Origin: Aegilops tauschii subsp. strangulata
Taxonomy: Eukaryota; Streptophyta; Magnoliopsida; Poales; Poaceae
Assembly (NCBI RefSeq): GCF_002575655.3
Contig: NC_053041.3
Span: 369,255,054-369,319,053, forward strand
DNA: 64,000 nucleotides
Direction of reading: 5' to 3'
Each line of letters begins with the position of its first letter. Position 1 is the stretch's first letter. The notes beneath the pieces are model-generated. The model worked only from the letters and a program-made list of their open reading frames with translations. It was not told the DNA's origin and made no database searches. Of the stretch, positions 58,244 through 64,000 are shown piece by piece. The position numbers and the translations under genes were made by a program.

Positions 58244-59167
58244 TGTCGGCGTCCTGGGAACGGGGGTCCCCAGACTTGCCTGCCTGCGGCCCAGGGCGTG
58301 GCTCGCCTAGCGGCCTGGTACGGCCCATCCTCATTAGCGAACACTCAAGACCCTTGCGAGGGGCCAAGCCTCGTGAGGTGGACGACACAAGACCTCCTCA
58401 GGGGCAGCCTCACTAGGCTGGCTTGCGAGGAGCAGAGATATCAAGGCAAGGAGCACCTCGCGAGGTCCGCGTGACGTGAGCCATGACGACCAAGGCCAGG
58501 CGGGCACCAGGCGGGCGCCAGCGGGCGCAGTGTACCAGTTTCTTCTTTGGTGCTAAGGGAGCGAGCGCAGGCGAAGAGTCCCGAGGCATCAGGCAAAGGT
58601 TTCCATATCGGTGCAATGAGACCAAGACCAGCAGGACGGCAGGACGGAGGTCACCACAGAGCCCACGACATCGTCACTACCAGAGCCTTTGGCAGGCGAA
58701 GATTACTTTTGTCAGGATAGCTCGTACTAGTTGTCTCCCTTCAAATCCGGCCGTTGTGGGATCCCTTCCCGCCTAATATTTGGGAAGAGGACCCGGTCCC
58801 CTATAAATAGGACTAGCCACCACCGCAGAAGGGGCAACTGACCGGGGGGACGAACTTTGGATCAGATCCATTCCACCCTCACACGCACAAGCTCACCGAG
58901 CTCAAGAACACCTCTCCTCAGGAGGCTGTTCTTCCCTTGTACTTGTTCATCCCCAGCCTACAAGGCAATCCACCTCACCACACTGGAGTAGGGTATTACA
59001 CCACAACGGTGGCCCGAACCAGTATAAACCCTCGTGTCTCTTGTTCGTTGAGTTCGTCGAGTTAGGCCTTGAGATCGTGGCGAGAGCGAGCTAGGGAGTG
59101 AGGGAGATCTTCGTGCGCACCCCCAGCGTTCGAACCTCAAGGGTCTGCCGGAACCCGCAATCCGACA
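58244..59167 (+). mobile_element. Gypsy element with TGTCGG...CCGACA LTRs: 5' LTR
   Basis: 924 bp LTR with perfect TGTCGG/CCGACA ends. A TATA box (CTATAAATAG near 58801) lies about 560 bp in. The primer-binding-like sequence TGGCGCGCCAGGTAGGGG starts at 59170, just after the LTR. It inserted into the Sabrina-like element. The 3' LTR is out of view, so no duplication can be checked. Confidence 0.9.
58801..58810 (+). promoter_or_regulatory. TATA box of the TGTCGG-type LTR
   Basis: CTATAAATAG after CGGTCCC. The related LTR copy at 62496 has CTATATAAG at the same place (near 63052), supporting a conserved promoter position. Confidence 0.6.
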
Positions 59168-59169
59168 AT

Positions 59170-59187
59170 TGGCGCGCCAGGTAGGGG
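59170..59187 (+). other. Primer-binding site (tRNA not assigned)
   Basis: TGGCGCGCCAGGTAGGGG two bases after the LTR. It is repeated with one change at 63400 after the other LTR of the same family. The tRNA is not assigned with confidence. Confidence 0.75.
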
Positions 59188-59211
59188 GTGTGCCGAAGCT
59201 CCGCTCCTCCG

Positions 59212-59991
59212 ATGGCCTCGCCCCTCCGACTGGCTCCCATGGACGGCGCCGCTTCTCAGACTGGATCGACGGGCGCACGCAGCGGCGCCAGGGGGCTCCA
59301 GGCCCTCGCCCCCGCCTCGCATCGGGTGCGGTGGCCGCATAAGTTCAAGACGGAGATGCCGCCCCACTACGACGGCGTGGTGGATCCGGCAGCCTTCCTG
59401 CTGGCGTACGAGGAGGCCGTTCTGGAAGCCGGGGGCGACGATAAGGTCATGGCCAACTGGTTCCCCATGGCCCTCACTGGCGTATCGCGCGCCTGGCTCC
59501 TCAACCTGCTAGGATCCTCCGTGGCCTCTTGGGAGGAGCGGCGCGGCCTTTTCGTCACGCGCTTCGCGGCGCCGGCGCCAGTCGCCGTCGCGGCCCTCCT
59601 CGGCGGCTCGCCGGCGCTGCCCTCAAACCGCCACGTCAAGCAGTTCTTCTGCCAGATCGGCGCCGCCTCCGTGCGCCGGGGAGCCCCTCCCGGATGGGCG
59701 GCGCCCAAGACCGACCTCACCTTCGACTCAGAGGACCACCCCGCTTCCGCTGCGGGCTCAGGCGCTCTCCCGATGCTTTGCACACCCACCATCTGCAACG
59801 TGGCAGTCACCAAGACCCTCATCAACGGCGGGGCTGGCCTCAATGTGCTCTCGGTAGAAGCTTTTAGCTTGCTCCACGTGCCACACGAACGGCTGCGCCC
59901 CACCAAGCCCTTCTCCGGAGTCGGCAGCGGCTCCACCGGCCCTTTGGGGCAAATCCGCCTCCTTTGGCACCCGCGACAACTACCGAACTGA
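59212..59991 (+). pseudogene. Gypsy gag-protease, shortened
   Basis: Frame 59188-59991; the likely start is MASPLRL at 59212. Gag text includes MPPHYDGVVDPAAFLLAYEEAV and WFPMALTGVSRAWLLNLL. It passes directly into a protease (TICNVAVTKTLINGGAGLNVLS), with little of the usual zinc-knuckle linker, so internal gag is deleted. The residue at the protease catalytic position is Asn (residue 213) rather than Asp. The frame ends in a stop at 59989 and pol continues in the next frame, so a frameshift lies near 59950. Confidence 0.8.
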
Positions 59992-62197
59992 GCTGATCGA
60001 CTTTGACGTCGCTCGCATCGGCCTCCCGTACAACACCGTCCTCGGGTATCCTGCCCTGGCTCAGTTCATGGCAGCGACCCATCCGGCCTACAATCTCATG
60101 AAGATGCCGGGGAGACGCGGCGTCCTCACCGTAGCTGGAGACACCAAGGAGGCCCTGACGGCCCTCAAGCTCGCCTTTCGGACCGCCAAGGCAGCACGAC
60201 CGGCCGACGAAGCCACCCCGGGGGCTAAGGGGGCCGCGCCGGCGAAAAAGAAGCAGCTGTTCACCCAGGACCGCGCTGAAACGAAGCAGGTACCGATCGA
60301 GGAGGATGGGACCTCGGGAGCCACCTTCACCATAGGCGCCAACCTCGATCAGGACCAAGAAGAGGCGCTGGTGAGGTTCCTACGTGCCAACAAGGAAGTA
60401 TTCGCCTGGGAGCCCAAGCAGCTGGTAGGGGTCCCAAGAGGGGTAATCGAGCATCACTTAAGGGTGTGCCCCAATGTGTGCCCTATGAAGTAGAAGGCGC
60501 GGCGGCAGTACACGGAGAAGCAGTCCTTCATTGTGCAAGAAACTCGCAAGCTAGAAGCAGCAGGTGTCATCCGCGAGGTCTGGTACCCGGAATGGCTGGC
60601 GAACCCTGTCGTCGTGCCCAAGAAAGGCGGGAAGGAGCGCATGTGTGTTGACTTCACCAACCTCAACAAAGCTTGCCCCCAAGACCCATTTCCGCTCCCG
60701 CGCATCGACCAGATCGTCGATTCCACCACCGAGTGTGACCTACTGTGTTTCCTAGACGCGTTCTCAGGCTACCACCAGATCAAGATGGCAGTTGAAGATG
60801 TGGAGAAGATGGCCTTCCTAACCCCATGCGGGGTGTACTGCTACACTTGCATGCCGTTCAGATTACGCAATGCAGGGGCGACCTTCCAGTGGTTGATGCA
60901 CATCGCCCTGGGCCAACAGCTGGGGAGGAACGCAGAAGCCTATGTCGACGACATCGTGGTGAAATCCCGGGAAGCAAGAACTCTCATTCAGGATCTGGAG
61001 GAGACTTTCACCAGCCTGCGCCAAGTGGACCTGCAGCTCAACCCGGAGAAGTGCGTGTTTGGTGTCCCTCCCGGCAAGCTGCTGGGTTTCCTCGTGTCGC
61101 ACCGAGGGATCGAGGCCAACCCGGAGAAGGTCAAAGCAATATAAGACATGAGCCCGCCACAAACCCTGAAGGAAATGCAGAAGCTCGCGGGTTGCGTGAC
61201 CTCGTTAGGGCGCTTCATCTCCAAGCTAGGGGAGCGCGCCTTGCCGTTCTTCAAGCTAATGAAGAAGAAGGGCCCGTTCGAGTGGACCCCAGAGGCCGAC
61301 CAGGCGTTTCAAGACCTCAAGAGATACTTGACCAGCCCACCGGTGATGGTAGCACCTCGCCCCCTCGAGCCCCTGGTACTCTACCTGGCTGCCACGCCCT
61401 ACTCGGCAAGCGCGGCGTTGGTGGCAGTCCGGGAAGAGCGCCAGGTCAACGGCACGCCACGCCACGCCGCACCTCCGGCCCAGATAGCACAACACCAAGG
61501 CAGCGCCACCAAAGCCACGACAACACCAGCAGATGACCAAGCCCTGCAAGATGGCACTGCCGGGCCTGTGGAGGCCCTGATTGGCGACCGGGCTCCTGAA
61601 GACCCCTCACCTCAGGAGGTGTCCCAACCCCTGGAGGTCTTGGGCCCCATCGACGCTCCCGCACTTGTCGAGCACCCGGTGTACTTCGTCAGCACAATGT
61701 TAAGGGACGCGAGAGCCCGATACCCCATGCCACAGAAGCTCCTGCTCACGCTCCTGGTGGCCTCACGTAAGCTGCGTCATTACTTCCAAGGCCACCCAAT
61801 CAAGGTCATCTCAGCCTACCCACTAGAGAGGGTACTCCAGAGCCCCAACGTTGCGGGAAGGGTCGCCGAATGGAATATCGAGCTGCAAGCATTTCAGTTG
61901 GAGTTCAGTACAACCAGGGTCATCAAGGGAACAACACTCACCGACTTCGTAGCGGAATGGACCGACACCCTGGAACTCGAAGCAGGCTAAGACCGATACC
62001 TCTCGCCAGCAAGTTAAGCACCAGATGGTTTGGTCATGTACTTCGACGGTGCGTTCGCACGCCAGGGCGCGGGGGCTGGAGCTGTGCTCATCTCGCCCAC
62101 TCAGGACAAGCTCTACTACGCCGTGCAGCTCTGCTTCCAACAGGGCAAGAAGGTCTCCAACAACATCGCAGAATATGAGGGCCTCATCGTCGGCCTT
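59992..62197 (+). pseudogene. Gypsy pol (reverse transcriptase and RNase H), interrupted by stops and insertion
   Basis: One continuous frame with in-frame stops at 60491, 61142, 61988 and about 62017. Reverse transcriptase motifs: MCVDFTNLNKACPQDPFPLPRID, LDAFSGYHQIKM, and the catalytic YVDDIVVKS. An RNase H-type region follows (KKKGPFEWTPEADQAFQDLK, YFVSTMLRDARARYPMPQKLLL). Then comes a second RNase H-like start, VMYFDGAFARQGAGAGAV, which is cut at 62198 by another LTR of the same family. A second RNase H is characteristic of the Tat lineage of gypsy elements. Integrase is not seen and should lie beyond the nested copies. Confidence 0.88.
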
Positions 62198-62495
62198 TGT
62201 CGGCGTCCTGGGAACGGGGGTCCCTAGACTTGCCTGCCTGCGGCCCAGGGCGTGGCTCGCCCAGCGGCCTGGTACGACCCATCTCATCAGCAAACACTCA
62301 AGACCCTCGTGAGGGGCCAAGCCTCGCTCGACGGACGATGCAAGACCTCCTCCGGGGCAGCCTCACTAGGCTGGCTCGCGAGGAGCGGAGAGATCAAGGC
62401 AAGGAGCACCTCGTAAGGTTCCCGTGACATGAGCCATGACGACCAAGGCCAGGCAGGCACCAGGCGGGCGCCAGCGGGCGCAGAGTACCAGTTTC
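62198..62495 (+). mobile_element. Second copy of the TGTCGG-type LTR, truncated by a third
   Basis: Starts TGTCGGCGTCCTGGG inside the pol RNase H and matches 58244 onward for about 298 bp. It then stops at ...CAGTTTC where the third copy begins. In the first copy the same point continues into TTCTTTGGTGC, so 62496 is an insertion point. Confidence 0.85.
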
Positions 62496-63397
62496 TGTCG
62501 GTGTTCTGGGAACGGGGGTCCCCAGACTTGCCTGCCTGCGGCCCACGGCGTGGCTCTGCGTGTGGGCCCGTACGACCCATCTTCATCAACAAGGCATTCA
62601 AGACCCTCGCGAGGGGCCAAGCCTCGCGAGGCGGACGACACAAGACCTCCTCAGGAGCGGCCTCACCAGGTTGGCTCGCGAGGAGCGGAGAGATCAAGGC
62701 AGGGCAAACCTCGCGAGGTCCTCGTGACATGAGCCAGGACGATCGAGACCAGACGGGCGCCAGGCGGGTGCCAGCGCGCGCAGTGTCCTTGTTTCCCCTT
62801 TGGTGCTAAGGAGGCAAGCGCAGACGCAGAGTACCGAGGCATCAAGCAAAGGTTTCCATATCGGTGTAACGAGACCAAGACCAGCAGGACGACAAGACGA
62901 AGGTCACCATGGAGCCCAAGGCGGTGTCACCACCAGAGCCTTTTGTAGGCGAAGACTACTTTTGTCAGGATAAGCTGTACTAGCTATCCCCTTTCAAATT
63001 GGCCATTGTTGGCTCCCTTCCCGCTCAATATTTGGGAAGAGGACCAGGGCCTATATAAGTAGAACTAGCCACCACAGTAGGGGGATTCCATCTTCCATCC
63101 TCTCACCCACAAGCTCACAGAGCACGAGAACACCTCAACCTCAGGAGGCTGTTCTTCCCTTTGTACTGTTCATCATCAGCCCAAGAGGCAATCCACCACC
63201 ACCACACTGGAGTAGGGTATTACACCACAACGGTGGCCCGAACCAGTCTAAATCTTGTGTCTTTTGTGTTGTGAGTTCGTCGAGTTCGTCTGCAAGATCT
63301 TAACAAATCTAGGGAGTGGATCGGTAGGGAGGAAAGAACTTCGTGCGCACCCCAGAGTTCGAACCTTAAGGGTTTTGCCGGAACCCGTGATCCGACA
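62496..63397 (+). mobile_element. Third copy of the TGTCGG-type LTR, 5' LTR of a further element
   Basis: 902 bp, TGTCGGTGTTCTGGG...TCCGACA, with TATA (CTATATAAG near 63052), then the primer-binding-like site at 63400-63417 (TGGTGCGCCAGGTAGGGG) and a gag frame. The element continues past the window edge. Confidence 0.88.
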
Positions 63398-63470
63398 TTT
63401 GGTGCGCCAGGTAGGGGGTGCACCGAAGCTTCCTTTCCGTCGCTCCGCGTCTAGTTGCTCCGTCGTCTCC

Positions 63471-64000
63471 ATGGCGGACGCTCGCCATGCTCGTGCTGAG
63501 CGCCGGGCTGCCCCCGCCACCCGCGTCGCTTAGACGGCTCCCGTCGGCCGGCCACCTCGTCGTTCCCCGTCGCCTGCCGCCAACGCCGCTACCAGCTCGG
63601 CGGGGAACGAGCAACAAGCGTCCTCACTGCACCCCTCGGTGCGGCGGGACGGCCGCACCGCCACCCCATCGCCGACTCCCGCAGGCTCGTCGTCCCACGC
63701 TCGTCGCGCTCCCATGGACGCGCGGACCGCGCTCCTCATGGCGCACGAGCTCCTGCGCTACCGCCCAGTCGACGACCTCTACGAAGACTGGCTCAACCGT
63801 ATTGCCGAGCTTGTCCGCGCCGCAGGGGGCTCCCTTGCACCATCCCTCTTTCCGCCTCGCCCTCCGCCAGCTATAGGCGACGTAGCTCATGGGGCACCTC
63901 CGCCACCTCTGCCCCAAGACGGCGCCTGTCGTGGTTTTGTCATGGCAGATGTCCTAGAGAAAGGACTTAGTCGTGGAGCCATCGCTACGGGTTAGCTTAA
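63471..64000 (+). pseudogene. Gypsy gag N-terminus of the third copy (partial)
   Basis: Starts MADARHARAERRAAPATRV at 63471. An in-frame TAG follows at 63531, with the same frame continuing (MDARTALLMAHELLRYRPVDDLYEDWLNRIAEL at 63714 onward) to another TAG at 63993. The window ends inside the gene. The text differs from the gag at 59212, which seems to lack this N-terminal region. Confidence 0.75.

Noticed and set aside
1..64000. CRISPR arrays, operons, rRNA or tRNA genes
   Set aside because: None seen. The tRNA-like matches are short primer-binding sites or the SINE head, not whole genes.

Overview
The window is nuclear DNA from a grass of the wheat tribe (Triticeae: wheat, Aegilops, barley or a close relative). 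The evidence is nested long-terminal-repeat (LTR) retrotransposons of types familiar from those genomes, Stowaway miniature elements, an Au-type SINE, and plant-style intron-containing genes. There is no bacterial-type gene organisation. About four fifths of the sequence is transposon. Family names (BARE/Angela, Sabrina, Sukkula, Au) are given from memory of typical sequences and are not database matches.

Left block, 1-26259: one stack of nested retrotransposons. The outermost visible unit is a minus-strand gypsy-type LTR (9447-26259), split by two later insertions whose target-site duplications (TSDs) are only one base apart. One is a solo LTR (9946-13020, TSD AACCT) that itself holds another solo LTR (11285-12797, TSD CTATC). 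The other is a complete 12.26 kb non-coding retrotransposon (13032-25287, TSD TATGC) with 4 kb LTRs, a tRNA-Met primer site and no protein-coding capacity, i.e. a LARD. To its left, reading outward: the 3' part of a long LTR (7331-9341), a Sabrina-like element (LTR 5743-7330 plus gag), a BARE/Angela-like copia LTR (ends at 4893), and a 3.95 kb solo LTR (248-4200, TSD GTCCT) inside the copia LTR.

Gene island, about 28.4-40.9 kb: three host genes. They are a RING-type E3 ubiquitin ligase with an N-terminal LxLxL motif (28955-30412, plus), a two-exon P-class pentatricopeptide-repeat (PPR) protein (34216-35930, minus) and a single-exon PLS-class PPR protein with an E motif (39269-40858, minus). 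Between them lie only small or decayed elements: a PIF/Harbinger transposon with clear terminal inverted repeats (31343-33576), a SINE, a LINE 3' end and Stowaway MITEs. A second decayed PIF/Harbinger element (about 41027-43036) begins about 170 bp upstream of the second PPR gene. The PPR proteins would act in organelle RNA processing and the RING protein in protein turnover. Nothing in the layout links the three functionally.

Right block, 44308-64000: a minus-strand gypsy element (LTR from 44308, integrase at 53051-53610) carries on its opposite strand a multi-exon antisense gene of the 'putative gypsy-type transposon' (PF04195-like) class. That gene is interrupted by a 4.19 kb solo LTR (45841-50034, TSD GATAG). 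The integrase is cut by a Sabrina-like gag-protease element (LTR 53611-55048, tRNA-Asp primer site). That element is cut at 58244 by a gypsy element with TGTCGG...CCGACA LTRs, and this element contains two further nested copies of its own family (62198 and 62496). All transposon reading frames seen here carry stops, frameshifts or truncations. The most notable structures are the spliced antisense gene, the LARD, and the chain of nested solo LTRs with perfect TSDs.
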